A program made the position numbers and the translations under genes. Shown piece after piece: positions 1 to 11,959 of a stretch of 64,000 bases of DNA. The DNA comes from Paralichthys olivaceus (lineage: Eukaryota > Chordata > Actinopteri > Pleuronectiformes > Paralichthyidae), in contig NC_091094.1 of NCBI RefSeq assembly GCF_024713975.1, forward strand, positions 20,358,501 to 20,422,500, given 5' to 3'. Positions within the stretch are counted from its first letter, which is position 1; each line of letters starts with the position of its first letter. The notes under the pieces are model-generated. The model ran no database searches, was not told the origin of the DNA, and saw only the letters and a program-made list of their open reading frames with translations.

Positions 1-58
1 AGTGTATAACAGTGCTATACAGTATTTTACCAAAACCTTTCATTCAACTTGACTTTCA

Positions 59-110
59 GGATGACACTGATGAAAGTTCACTGAGAGATGCAGGTGTTTC
101 TGAGAACTAG
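59..110 (+). CDS. Possible terminal coding exon of an unidentified plus-strand gene
   Basis: A good pyrimidine tract and acceptor (cttgactttcag, ending at 59) is followed by about 16 open codons (DDTDESSLRDAGVSEN in one phase) and a TAG at 108-110. The rest of the gene would lie left of the window, converging on otop1. I do not recognise the product. A single short exon is weak evidence, and this could be chance. Confidence 0.2.
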
Positions 111-1233
111 TATCCAACTCATAAAGATTATTTAATATATAGAGCTGTTATAATGGTGTGTTCAGACAAAATTCTCACATGAGTAAGGTCGCTGGACTGA
201 TTTTGGGGTCATTGGGGGACTGACTAACTAAATGGGTCAGGGTTAAGTAGCCAATGCTAGAGCTAACTCCGTTCATATAAGTAGAAAGTGGGCTGAAAAA
301 TAGCCAACTTATGTTTTCTATAAACTGCAGACGTTTTGTATATATTGTGGTATCTGGTGCCCACAGGAAAGAAGTTGGTCCTTCATTCATGATTCCTAGT
401 GACATGCGTTGAATCTCAACACCGATGAGCTGAGACGTTATCATTTCGTGTAGACATGTATTTTCTTCTATTCATGTCGTTGCATTGATTTTGCATGTAA
501 TTGTGCCATGGGAAAAATTGGCTTCACTTTGGTCTAAACACACTGAGAGATTCTTACTATTCTAGTAGCTAAAGTGTTGCATAACATCCATCAAACTACA
601 TGAACTACTAAGTAAAGAACATGAGAACGATTATCCATAAAGTGTATGCACATTTTAAATGCAGATAAAATGTGTGTCAAGTGGTAAAAACAAGCCGTCA
701 TGGCTCTGTTAAATACAGCACTATTTCCTTATTAAATGCATTAGACTAAAGGTGTTTCAGTGACTTGTACATTTGAGAAATTAAAATCAAGTGAGAAGTC
801 TATTCTCCATTGTCAATTTCTAATATAAAACAATACAAAATGTTTGTGTAGTATTCGCTCTATGTACAATTTTGACAGATGCACCAATGAGAAAAACTTC
901 TACTGATATGTAATTATAAATCAAAAAGTACACTGGTCTTTTTAAATCACTGGAAATCAAAGGTTCTGTTCATCACCATCTACAATAGGCCTTGTGTTTT
1001 ACAAGGAATTTCTTCAAGGAACGCAGGTGAGCAGGTTCTTCCTCTTCTGCTATCTCCACACCAAGGGATCTACATTTTTGTTTGCCTCTGCAGCTTGTTT
1101 TCAAGTCTGTTGGAGTGTGACCGTGACTGCCTCCTGAACGGTTGACCTGCGCTATGAGACACTCTAGGGGAGCTGGTGGTGACAAGTGTTCCCGTGCATG
1201 TTACCTGGCATTGTCAGTCATCTGCCAAATATT
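111..1233. other. Sequence downstream of otop1
   Basis: AT-rich sequence that presumably includes the otop1 3' UTR on its right side (minus strand). Open frames here are short and resemble no protein I know. No canonical AATAAA was found for otop1 on the minus strand in this stretch. Confidence 0.4.
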
Positions 1234-4200
1234 TCAGACCCTGCGGAACACCTCGAAGAGGGAGGCAACTGAGTGCATGCGGTAGAAAAGGTTCAAGGGG
1301 ATGGCAAAATTGAGAACTGTCGTCCATATGCTGAAGCCGAAAGTCTCCTGTTCCAACCCGTTGTCGTACTGTGGCCGGCAGCCAAAGGCGGGAAGGATCC
1401 ATAGCTGAAAGAGAGAATGGAACAGAATTAATTAAACCTGCATTCGCTGACTTCTGAGCCACTCGGGAGAAGCCTGACAATCTGTAAACAAAAGCCTGAA
1501 ATATGATCACTTTTTAAAGCTGCTCAGTTTATACTACCAGAGGACACACTGCAACATTAGCATGCATTTGTCGTTTCTGGCCACCTGATGAATGTAAGTT
1601 TGATATTCACCCTCCTCATAGCTCTGTTTTGGTCTTCATCAACTCGTCTCTAACTTTGACTGTTCTAAATGCTGCACTGATAGTGTAGTGTAATGGAAGT
1701 TTTTACATTTGTGTATGTGTAGTTGCATGAGCAGACATGTATGTGGATGACTGACCAAAGAGTTGATCAAATTGTTAATCTAAAAGGGTTAACTTTAAGG
1801 TTTACGATGGTGGCTTAAGAGACTTGAGTTTTCTGGCCTCGAGAAACCAAAACTTTATCTCTTGGTATCTCTGATTGGGATCTCACAGGGGGGTCATCCA
1901 CAGAACATGTAAACAAATGGACAGGATGTCTCCTCCACTGAGTGAAACTACAGGAGGGTAATAAATACCTTTGCATGCTTAGTGGGAGGGGGCTGAGAGT
2001 TATAAGAACACAGATTCTCCTATGTTCTTTGCTCATTTGTGCATGTCATTCAGGTGATATGTACTGATGAGTCCATCTGCAGATGCTGAATTAAACTTTC
2101 AGAAAGAAGTGTTTGACTTTGTGCTTGTTTCACAGAAATTGTCACCACAGTAGCCACAGCAGGTTTGATACAGTTCCTCTCTAAAAACATCTTTTACTCA
2201 AAAAAGATGGATGAGAGAAATGAGACCAAAGAGTATAGCAGCGAGCCGAACAACCAAAACAATCAGCTGACAGGTGGAAATGTAGATGGGTAAATCAGAT
2301 TTGGATTTACATAAGCATTTAATATATATATATTATTTAGATACTTTACACTTAAACTTAAATTCATATATACTCACAGAGATGTTGCACATTATGAGGA
2401 AGACAGAAATATTCTTCAGGATTTGCCTCTTTATATTTGGAGTCTCCACAACTTTGCTCCCCACAGGCAGAGGTACCTCTGACGGTTTCCTCGGACATCT
2501 GTACACCTGCCCGCTCTCCTCCTGCTCATTCTCCATGGTAACGCAGGCTTTCTCTGGCGTCTCATAAGCTCGGTTGATGATGCCGTTGTATGGCGGGGCT
2601 AAAGAGGAGGTGACGGAGAAGATTTCGGGAGCAGACGGTAACTCTGGGTCCTCCCTCTCTCCGTCCCCTTGCTGGCGGTAAAGAGACTCTATGATGAAGA
2701 GGTTCTGCATGTATTTCTCCAGCACAATCAGCAGAGAGTAGAAGAAGTTTGTCCACAGGTACGGAGGGCTGCTATTGGTACTCAACACAGCCACAATGCT
2801 GCACCAGGACATGAGCCAGGAGCCAATAGAGGATCCAAACAGCAGCTCTGTGTCCAGCTGTCTCGACGGGTTCTTAGAGGTGTCCAGTGGTATGTGGTCC
2901 GCTCGGTATATGAGAAGACCTAAAGCCCCGGCAAAGCACATGAACAGTAGCATGACAATGCCGTAAATGTAGAACATGGAAATGGCAGACTGGCGTGTCT
3001 GAAGGGACTCCACATGGGTGATGTAGACCACCAGGATCCCGATAGTGCTGGCCAGGGCTAGCAGACCCAGGAGAGGGCCAACGGACAGGCCCCGGGTTTT
3101 GGTGGCCAACCTTTTCCGGTTTGAGGAAAGGTCAATGGTCCGCCCGATGTTTTTCCACATGACGAAGAGCATGGCAGAGACAAAGATGTGGTACTCGATG
3201 TTGAAGGGATAAAGATAGTAGAGGCTGCTGGTGAACATGGAGCAAGTGCTGGTGGTGCAGTTACAGAGGGGATCCGAGTGAACTGCAGAACAATGACAAC
3301 AGATGCATATGCATTAGAGATATGGAAAAGTACAGCAACACATACAACCATTTTTATTCTGTCCCACATTAACCCTTGTTGTCAATCTTGAAAGACAGTA
3401 TTAACAAAACCTATATCAAACTATCAAGACATAATACAGGACAGAGAAAGAAAATACTGGCATGCATATTAGAGTAAACATAAACATAAGATATAATAAA
3501 TAGCACATATTTGATAGACTACTTAAGTTTATGTAATGTCAGTACTTCCCTCTGACATTAGAGTCAAATGGTATTATACTGCATTTAATCAAATCAATCA
3601 ATCTATCAATAAATTAATCAAATTTTAATTGTTTAGACCATATTTACAAATCACAATTTGTCTTAAAGGGCTTAACAAGGTGTGACATCTTCTGTCCTTA
3701 ACCCTCAACAAGAGTAAGTAAAAACTACCAAATAAAAAACATTAAATCTCAGAGAGCCACATGTGAGTGATCCCAGGATGAACAGAAGTGCAATAGATGT
3801 CGCATGTAACTGAACGTATAAACAAAACAGTATTTACAACATTGATTAGAAGAAACTGGTTGTAACATAATGGAGAAGTATGTTAGTGTTGAAGAATTTA
3901 TACAGATATAAGAAAATGTCTGCTAGAGATGAAGGGAGCAGCAATGACAAATTAACTGAGGAGTTAATCACTCAAGTAGTGGTTCCCTTATTTGACTTGT
4001 TACAAAATGGTGTTAGTGCCCACTGTGAGGTTGAAACCAGTTCATCCAAGAAGAGTTTTTTTTAAATGTGTGAAAATGATTATTCAGTGATTGATGAGTA
4101 AAATAAACAGACATTAGAGAGTGGACTAAAATTATAAACTTGTGTGGCTGCTGCAGAGGTCCCGACCCTCATGTTGGACACCTCTGATCTACACTAATGC

Positions 4201-6510
4201 AATCCCAATGATTTGGTCCATCGCAACAATAAAGCCCGATCGTTAGGGTTAAACTAAATTCAAAACAAAAGATTGCCCTGTAATCAGGGATGAGCAAAGA
4301 TTGGGGTATTTATGAAATGTCTTTTAACTTGATTATTTATTTATTTGAAAACTTCAATTTAAAGTATTTTTAGTTCAATGAAACCACCCATGGTGGTCAG
4401 TAATCACGGGCCATATTTTCCTGATTTGAATTTCCCTCATTAGCTGAAAACCTGAGCATCTTAGACATTGGCGACAATACACGTTTTATTCTTACTCACT
4501 CCTTGTAAAGCTCTACCCAACATATACCTATAGAGACCATCTCAACAAAACCCTGCCTCCCCTCCCCTCTGCTATGGTCCTGCACCCTTTAATTAAAATG
4601 GGAACAACAGTCAGGGTGCAGCCAGCCTCACAGTCAGCCGGATATGAGGAGGAGCAAGCGAACCCCCCAACCCTAGGCTTAGATGTATCAGTTACTGTAA
4701 TTGCAGCACCCTTGGGAGTAAGCAGCCTGGGGACAAAGCCGTCTGAGGTCAAGTGGGGGGTTGCCAAGGAGGGTGGTGGTGGCTGAAGTGTGGGGAAAGG
4801 GCCGGGAAGGGGGCCTCAGCACTAGCAACACTGTGTCTCCTGAAACCTAATAGAGAGATGCTCGACACAAACAAGACCCACCGGGCCTGCCGGGCTAACC
4901 TCCCTTCCCCTTGGAAACCGTAATCTCTTTCCTTTTTCTTTTATCCATTGACGTGAGAGCTCAAGTGGACTATTGTACTTTTCTTTCAGGTACAAGCCAG
5001 CAATCGACCCCTTGGCCCCTTACCTGTGGTGAGGTTTCCATAGCCTAGGGCAGAGAGTCTTCTCATATGGTTGTTCAAGAAGTGCTCGGCCTCTGACATC
5101 ACACCGTTGCACCACAGGAGGAGATTTGTAAAGACTGCGTGGATTACACCGAACCTGAGGAAGCAAAGAGTTGCAAACAAGGTTGATGACCCATCATTTG
5201 ATGGCATTTGGCAGTATTATGATAACATTAGTCTGTTTGTTTGTGGATGTAGATTTCATATTTTGCACATAATTTTTTGTTACTCGTCTAACATTTCATG
5301 ACTCTGATAACATTGTTGATTTATTTAAAATGTTGTTTGAGTAAAATTCCGACATAATTTCACATACCTCTCAAATGTTTCAAAGCTCTTGATGACGTCC
5401 TTGATGTGAAACCAAAGAAAATGCACCTGAACACCAAAACAAGACACAGAACTTAAATATAAAAGGCAAAACCAAACATTACCCAAACTATAAATCGTTT
5501 AACTACAACTAAACACGTTTTATAACAGCAAAACCAACTTGGTTAAGTATTTAAGTCCCTTTACCAGCAGGATTTTTCTTGTCATATGCAGTACACTCAC
5601 TTGATAACAGGGACAATGACAGGACTATATTGTTGCAGCAGCCCTGTCCTCTCCTCAGCAACAAAGAGCACATTATCCACAGACCTACCTGGTTAAGCGG
5701 TGCGCAGACAAAAAAAGACACAGTGTCCAACACTGCTGAAAGATTATCACCATATTGAAATGAAAGTGGGGCTGTAAACTTGCCTGTGCTATGGTGTGAG
5801 TTGCATGGATGACAGGATATACCCCGAGCACAGCAGACACACAAGACTGGTAGCCAACATAATGCCCGATTCGGAAAGCGTCCATAATGAGTGAGAGGAG
5901 CGCAAGTAGAGTCAAGCCACCTACCGAGAGAAAAAAAGATGTAGCGATCAAGTTATTATTATGACTGATGACAAAACCAACATTTATAGAGAAAATGTGT
6001 CACAATCACTCGAGAATTGTTGGACTCATGAACACTAAAATACTCCTCTGTAATCTCCACACACACAGACAGTACAATTATATTTGCCATTTTACGCATT
6101 TACTGCTGAGACACCGTGCGTAATGGCACAACCTCACCTCTTATCCAGCATGTGGTGGCGTGCACGTCTTTCTCGGTCCGCGTGTTCTTCTGTCTGTCCC
6201 GCACCAGGATGTACCACATCATCCAGATCAGCTGAAGGCTCATGAGGCAGGTGACGAAGGACAGAAAGTGCTCTTCCTTGACGAAGGGGTCATGGTGCGC
6301 GATCGCCAGCATCAGCGCGGCCCCGATCAGCAGCAGATTGGTCCCGTACTGACCGCTGAGGATCTCCGCGTTCTTCCTCGGGTAGTCCCCAGACAAGCTG
6401 AGTTTTAATTTGGCGAAAGTCTTCTTGTCCTGATCGGAGCTGGAGGACGAGGAGGAACTATGGCAGTACTTGTTCAGACACATAATATCCAGGCCGCTGT
6501 GTTCCACCAT
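1234..6510 (-). CDS. otop1: Otopetrin 1, proton channel (6 coding exons)
   Basis: Exons read on the minus strand: 6510-6138, 5920-5784, 5426-5368, 5154-5024, 3282-2378 and 1404-1234. They join in phase to 591 aa. Otopetrins are twelve-helix proton-selective channels; OTOP1 is needed for otoconia/otolith formation in the inner ear and for sour sensing. The start MVEHSG matches the start I recall for the zebrafish protein. Family hallmarks include SGQYGTNLLL in the first helix, FGVIHAVFTNLLLWCNGV, the cysteine motif CNCTTSTCSM, SSLYYLYPFNIEYHIF, FGSSIGSWLMSWCS, and the terminal FYRMHSVASLFEVFRRV. Exon 1 carries a serine run near residues 14-21, and a hydrophilic loop with acidic and proline-rich stretches lies in exon 5. 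The intron after exon 2 uses a GC donor. The length is normal and no break is seen. OTOP2/3 are the alternatives, but the N-terminus and the tmem128/lyar/zbtb49 neighbours favour otop1. Confidence 0.95.
3585..3890 (+). repeat. Dispersed teleost repeat with a TCAA-rich head, in otop1 intron 4
   Basis: The stretch begins with imperfect TCAA repeats. It continues with segments typical of a repeat widespread in fish, for example caaatcacaatttgtctta, gggcttaacaaggtgtgaca, gagagccacatgtgagtgat and gaagaaactggttgtaacat. It lies in the intron between otop1 exons 4 and 5. I cannot assign the family name from sequence alone. Confidence 0.6.
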
Positions 6511-9500
6511 GGTGGGAGACGTAGAAAAACCGCAGAACCGAGAGAAGAGGAGAGTCAAAGCGGCGCGCTATAAGTGCATCTGAGGTGCGTAACCTGTTGC
6601 TCCAAGGTGGGGATTCAGACGGACAGGTACTGTGCCAAACATGTTCATTCAATCTTCCAGGTTCGGATCAGTGGCCATGCATAGTTTCAGTGTCCGGCCT
6701 CGCCGAGGATGGACTTGATAGATGCCATTGTCACCTTGAAACCCTGAAACTGAAATATGTTGTCGTGCGCCTCGCTGAGTCACTGAAAATGGGAGATTGC
6801 GTTTCAGTTCTTGGTGATCTCAGACCCCCGTCCTCCTGAAACCCCCATATGTTTCAGAGAAACCATTGGCTCGCCGTGCCAACCATTCACCGCATAAAGC
6901 AGCAAAAACACCAAGCACGGAATTATCCACAATAACAGAAAAAACCGATATGCGCCTGAATCCACCTTTTTAGAGCAGCTGCCAGCGCGTCTTTCCAAGT
7001 CTACTGAAATCCTCTCGGGGTGGCTATCGGATGTTAAAGTCTAGATCAAAAAAGAGGATGACATTTCACAAACCTGCGATTTCTGCAGGCTGGAGGGAAG
7101 TGACCTGTCCTGACTCAGAGCGCTTCAAATCCAAGTGCCACCTCCTCAAATCCTTATGTCCACTTGTGGTGGAGACATGGTTAAAAACGTTAAATCAGAT
7201 TTCAATGGTGAAATTCACAATGGCTTCTTGTGAGGAGATGTACGTCAATAAATAGCCAGGGACGGATGAACACAATCAGCATGTGAAAGTCTGCTGACAT
7301 AGACACGTCATCAGTGTGATGTGGATTGTTATTGGAGGGCTTGTATACACGTCCTTCATAGATAAACAGGCCTGTGATTGGTTTCAATTACAAAAAAATA
7401 TATTATAAAGCACAACACATGAATGAAATTGATAGGCTCACATGCATTGTGATGGCTTCACAATAGTTCCTATCATGTCGCGGGACTCTTCTCAGTCCCT
7501 CCCAGTCCTCAGGGCTGAGGCTGCCTGTCCAGCAGCTTTTTAAGAAGTGGAGCAAGTTGGTGGAAAAGGGATAACAGTCATCAAGAGGGTTTTTGGTGCT
7601 TGATTAAAGCAAAACAATCTGTTAACTCTTAATGTGAGCAACACTTGTGTCTATCAATGCCAATTTCCTGAGTATTATATCTTATATTAGTGCATATTAT
7701 TATCTATTTCACAATAAACTACCGCATACATCTATGGAAAAAAAGATACCACTTCAGATTTCACTTAAATCATCATCAATATGTGTGGCAGCCAATTGCT
7801 TGCAGTGTCTGTTGAATTTGATAAAAGAGCTTTATAGTTTAAAGAATAGACCGACATTTCACTTTCCCTATTAATAGCAAAATGTATCATCTTGAAGTGT
7901 TCTCTTGAGTTGTCAATTCGATAAAAATCTGTTTAAAAACGATTCAACAGTGAACCTTTTATTTTGTATTTTCGGACTGAGGTTTTTTTATTCAGAATAG
8001 TATAGGAGGTGTTGCAGACGGCCTTCAATCTGCGGTGCTCTCTGGATGACTGTGCGCCATTACGCACAGGAGCGTGTCTTCTGCGGGTGTTTTGACGGAC
8101 AGTTTGACACTACCGTGGTTTGTTCAGGCCATTCAACACAATCTGTTCTAATTGTTCAAACAAACAATTCAAACATCAACTCTGTTTATTTTCCTTCAGT
8201 AGCACGAGGAGGAAAAAACAGACACTAAACCTCCCCTGTACGAACCGTTGGCACAGCCTTGGAGTAAAAAAACAAACAAATCCCAAACTGTGAATAGGGG
8301 GCGAACCATTTGCCTGTTTATCATGTGTATCTCTCTACACCACCATCACGTGCACCGGATAATTGATCGAGTTATGTTCTTTAACAGCTCATCTCGACAC
8401 CATCTGCCGCTGAGTATCGATGTCTTGATCACAGACAATCAGCGCGATAAAGAAAGTAGTCTAACATCTGCGTGTTCTCACAGAAGTTTAATGGGCGACT
8501 GATGAAGTCTTAACATTTTGATTAAAATGATTGATTGATTTGGAAGCATCCTCCCACCTCGCTGTTTGAGGAGCATCAACCCCCCCCAGTAGACACTGAT
8601 GGCAAATCATTGACACCCTGACTCACTGTATATGAGCTTTATTATCAACTGTAAAAACAAAAGCTGGAAAACTGTTTCCATCTCGTTATAGTTTACAGAG
8701 GGAAATGTGTTTACTACACATTTCATTACATTGAACTAACAATATATATTTACTTTAAAGATTTTACCTAACAAATGATAACCCTATGAAATATATTATA
8801 TAAAATACTAGTCCATGCAGCTTCACTTTGATACATCTACATGTTTCAATGCTTGATGCATCACTGCTAACACTAATATGGAACATATAAAGGAAACACT
8901 GCAAGCTCTCATTCTGCATCACTGGTTTGGATCAGTACATTTTCTAAAATAATAAATCTGGACTTTTAAAGTCAGGACATCTACTTGTGTAAGTGTGTAT
9001 TTTTATATGCATGTTATGTTTCACAGGAATATGAAAGGTTTATCCACAACTGGGATTAAATAAACCATATGTTGAACATCTATTATCAGATGTAAGTGGA
9101 TGAACAACTGCTTAAAAATGATAAAACTACAAACATTGGCATCTGGCAGTGTTGTACAGCATTATAGGATTTTCACTGATATGTAAATAAACTGGAAGTT
9201 GATCCTCATTAAACGCAGGGTAGTAAAGGGTGAATTTGGGTAAAGTGGGAAATCCAGAATGTTTTAGTTTCTTGTTCTAGTAAAAATCTAATCAACAGGA
9301 CTTTTACTGTAAGTTAGCATGAGCATCATGTGAGTGAAATCACATGACTTCACAGAAAGGGGTGGGGCCCCTGTTAATCAGAAACTCCCCCTTTGAATTG
9401 CATGACAAGGTCAGTAACATAGGATTCTGATAAGATGCATATTAGGATATAAATTTGTCATAAATTAGACAAAGTTCTTAATTGTTATCAAATTAGATTT

Positions 9501-9650
9501 GTGATGTACTGAGTTTGTTTAAAATTAAAACAGCTGTGCCTCTCTATCATGTATGATTGATAATGAGGGACAGCAGGCTTTGGGTAATCTGTCATTAGAG
9601 TTCTCTAAATGGGGGAAATGTGCTTTTATTCACTTCCTGAAATAGATGAC
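6511..9650. other. otop1 upstream region and intergenic space
   Basis: The first few hundred bases left of about 7000 are CpG-richer and probably hold the otop1 promoter and 5' UTR on the minus strand. No TATA box is obvious. The remainder is AT-rich with only short, protein-unlike open frames. No RNA gene or recognisable transposon was seen. Confidence 0.45.
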
Positions 9651-9699
9651 ATGCAGAAGGTGTCACCTGAGAAAAAGATGAACTAATGGTCAATTTTGA

Positions 9700-10440
9700 A
9701 AGTGACAAGACTGCGCTGGTCAACAAGAAAATGATCAGCTCATGGCCAAACTGAAGGCCATGCAAATTGAGATCCTGCAGAACAAGGGTGACTACCTACT
9801 TCAAATCAACACTCTGAAGAACCAGCTATTGAGTGAGAAAGATTTCTGAGTCAAAGAATCAAGAAGCTTGAGAGTCTGGTTGAAGCCACAGAGAAGTGGT
9901 TCAACTTGCAGACTTGCAAAAGAATGTTGAGCTCATGGAAAAACTGAAGACCATGCAGACTCAGATCCTTCAGAGTGAGACTGACTGGGACCTTAAAGTC
10001 AACACTCAGTAAAATCAGCTCAGGAGGATCAGATCAGGAGTGAGAAGGTGGAGAAAGAGACCTGCCTTTAAAAAAATCAAGGACCTGGTGAGTCTCATCA
10101 TGGAGCAAGACTCCCAGATCCAAGCTCAGAAGATGGAGGAGGATATCAAGCTGCTCAACGTGAAGAATATTTAGCTTCAGGTAAGCTAACAACTTGTTGG
10201 ATTGTGAGTTTGTTTCAGATTTAGACTTTGAGAGTGGAAATAATTAAACATGTGTCATCTCTGTCTTTTCAGAAGTTGGCCCTCAAGTCAGACAGCGGCA
10301 AGGCCAGAAATAAGGATGAAAGAAAAGCACAGAAGGTGAAAGAAAAGAGGCAGAAGAATGAGCTGAAAGAGAAGAAGGAGCAGGAGGAGAAGAGAATGAC
10401 ATTTGGTCATTCAACCTCTCAACCTCCTTCACCCTTTTAA
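9700..10440 (+). pseudogene. Decayed coiled-coil protein gene, two exons visible
   Basis: In-frame pieces encode amphipathic, Lys/Glu/Gln/Leu-rich helices such as QLMAKLKAMQIEILQ, ELMEKLKTMQTQILQ and LIMEQDSQIQAQKMEED. These are followed by a basic tail (KLALKSDSGKARNKDERK and on, ending at 10440) containing repeated KEK/EKR patterns. A short intron with clean sites survives, with donor at 10181 and acceptor ending at 10272. The reading frame is interrupted by stops at 9847-9849, 10010-10012 and 10172-10174 and by at least one frame change. The two QLM/ELM segments are near-copies about 193 bp apart, showing an internal duplication. It lies between otop1 and tmem128, and I do not recognise the family. 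The retained intron argues against a processed retrocopy. It could also be a 5'-truncated relic of a tandem family member elsewhere. Confidence 0.55.
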
Positions 10441-11521
10441 CCCCCTTCACCTCTCCTATCCTTCCACTCCCTCAATCCAGTCTCCCATCCTCTCATCCCA
10501 CCTCCCCTCTGCTCCCTTATTCACCCCCCTTCCCTCTTCCAAACCACAATTGTGTAAATTATTCTATATGTAATTATTAAAAAAACAAAAAAGTATGTAT
10601 CACGTCTCGTTTCAATTCTTCTTCAAAACAGCCTGATGTTCATTTTGTAAATCAGACTAAGGTAGATGAGAAAACACAACATGCAATTGGGCATGGATAT
10701 TGTGATTGAAAGCTAGTACCTTCCAGTGGGTGCAGGTCGCAGGTGCAGTGTCTTGCTCTCAGACCCACCCACGCTCACATCAACCCATTCTATTATTATA
10801 TGGTATAATATATGTTTTAATATTGTAATATAGTTAAATATAACGAGAATATTCCTCCCAAAAAATGTGTAAATGTGAAGTGCATCTTGTTGACACTAAC
10901 CCAAATGCAGGCGAAGGAACTTCGAGTTAAAGTGCTGAGAATTTTATAGGATTTCAAAATCAGCATTTGTGTTTCCAGGTGAATGAATTGACATTTAGTC
11001 ACCGTTTCAATCGATTTAATGGATTTACCGTAAACATGCACAAAAATCAGATCCTGATCCTGACATTCCTTACTCTCATCCAGTGGACTCTCACTGACAC
11101 TTTAAATGTTTCATTTGGACCATACTGCTGAGGTCTGGTCTGTGTGTTGCAGAGACTGACTCAAGGTTAAAATGTGTGTTTGTGTGTTGAGGATACAGTG
11201 TCATATGCGTGATCATCTGTCATATGCTCCTTTGTGTATATCTGTGTGCTTTTGCAAAGCAGGAGCTTGTCTCAAATAACATGTGGATAATTCAAACTAC
11301 ACTGTGTGTGTGTGTGTACCAGATGCTTGGTGGGTGTTTGATTCAGTTTCAATGAAAAGCAACAATTCATTTAAAATTTGTTAACTTAATATAACTTTAT
11401 TAAAGACATAAACATTTTAACATCCAACATTTAACATACCTCACCACAAACTGCTTGATAAAAAATACAATATTTTATAACTTTTCACAGCTATAAATAG
11501 TCCAACACATTTTCTCCAATG

Positions 11522-11569
<48 letters not shown>

Positions 11570-11861
11570 GTAGTTCAGGCATATATCACAGAAGACATGT
11601 TGACATGTCGCTGTTAAAAAAACTGGTGTAGTAAAATGAATTATGGTTAAATTCCATTTGGTTGTTTGAAGAGAGAGTGAGATTCAGTAAAATGGAAGTG
11701 AGGAGATATGGGGGAGTTGGCAACAGAAAATATCTGTAAGTAGTGGAGAAAAAGTATAAAACCACAACTCAGTATTGAGGTTAGCATTGTGTCGATCCTC
11801 GGCTGCAAAACAATAGAAAAGATTCTGAGTTGAGATTCACGAATGAAATTAAAGTTTTGAT
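10441..11861. other. Intergenic, between the coiled-coil relic and the tmem128 3' end
   Basis: It starts with a pyrimidine-rich stretch (about 10441-10550) and an A-rich run near 10577-10592 that could be the old 3' end of the neighbouring pseudogene. The rest is AT-rich with a CA microsatellite. No gene is seen. Confidence 0.4.
11529..11568. repeat. (CA)n microsatellite
   Basis: A continuous CA run of about 20 units, preceded by a short CT run. Confidence 0.95.
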
Positions 11862-11867
11862 TTTATT
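11862..11867 (-). terminator. Polyadenylation signal for tmem128
   Basis: The plus strand reads TTTATT, giving AATAAA on the tmem128 strand about 95 bp past its stop codon. Confidence 0.5.
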
Positions 11868-11959
11868 CCATAAAGATATTCAACAATTTATGTCCAAATG
11901 CAATGTTGTCATTGAAAAGAGAACACACACAAAAAAAGTATTGTCCTCACCCTTCACAT

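Noticed and set aside
10720-10790. Text resembling a tRNA-derived SINE (gtgtcttgctctcagaccc).
   Set aside because: Too short, and it lacks a B box or a tail; not supportable.
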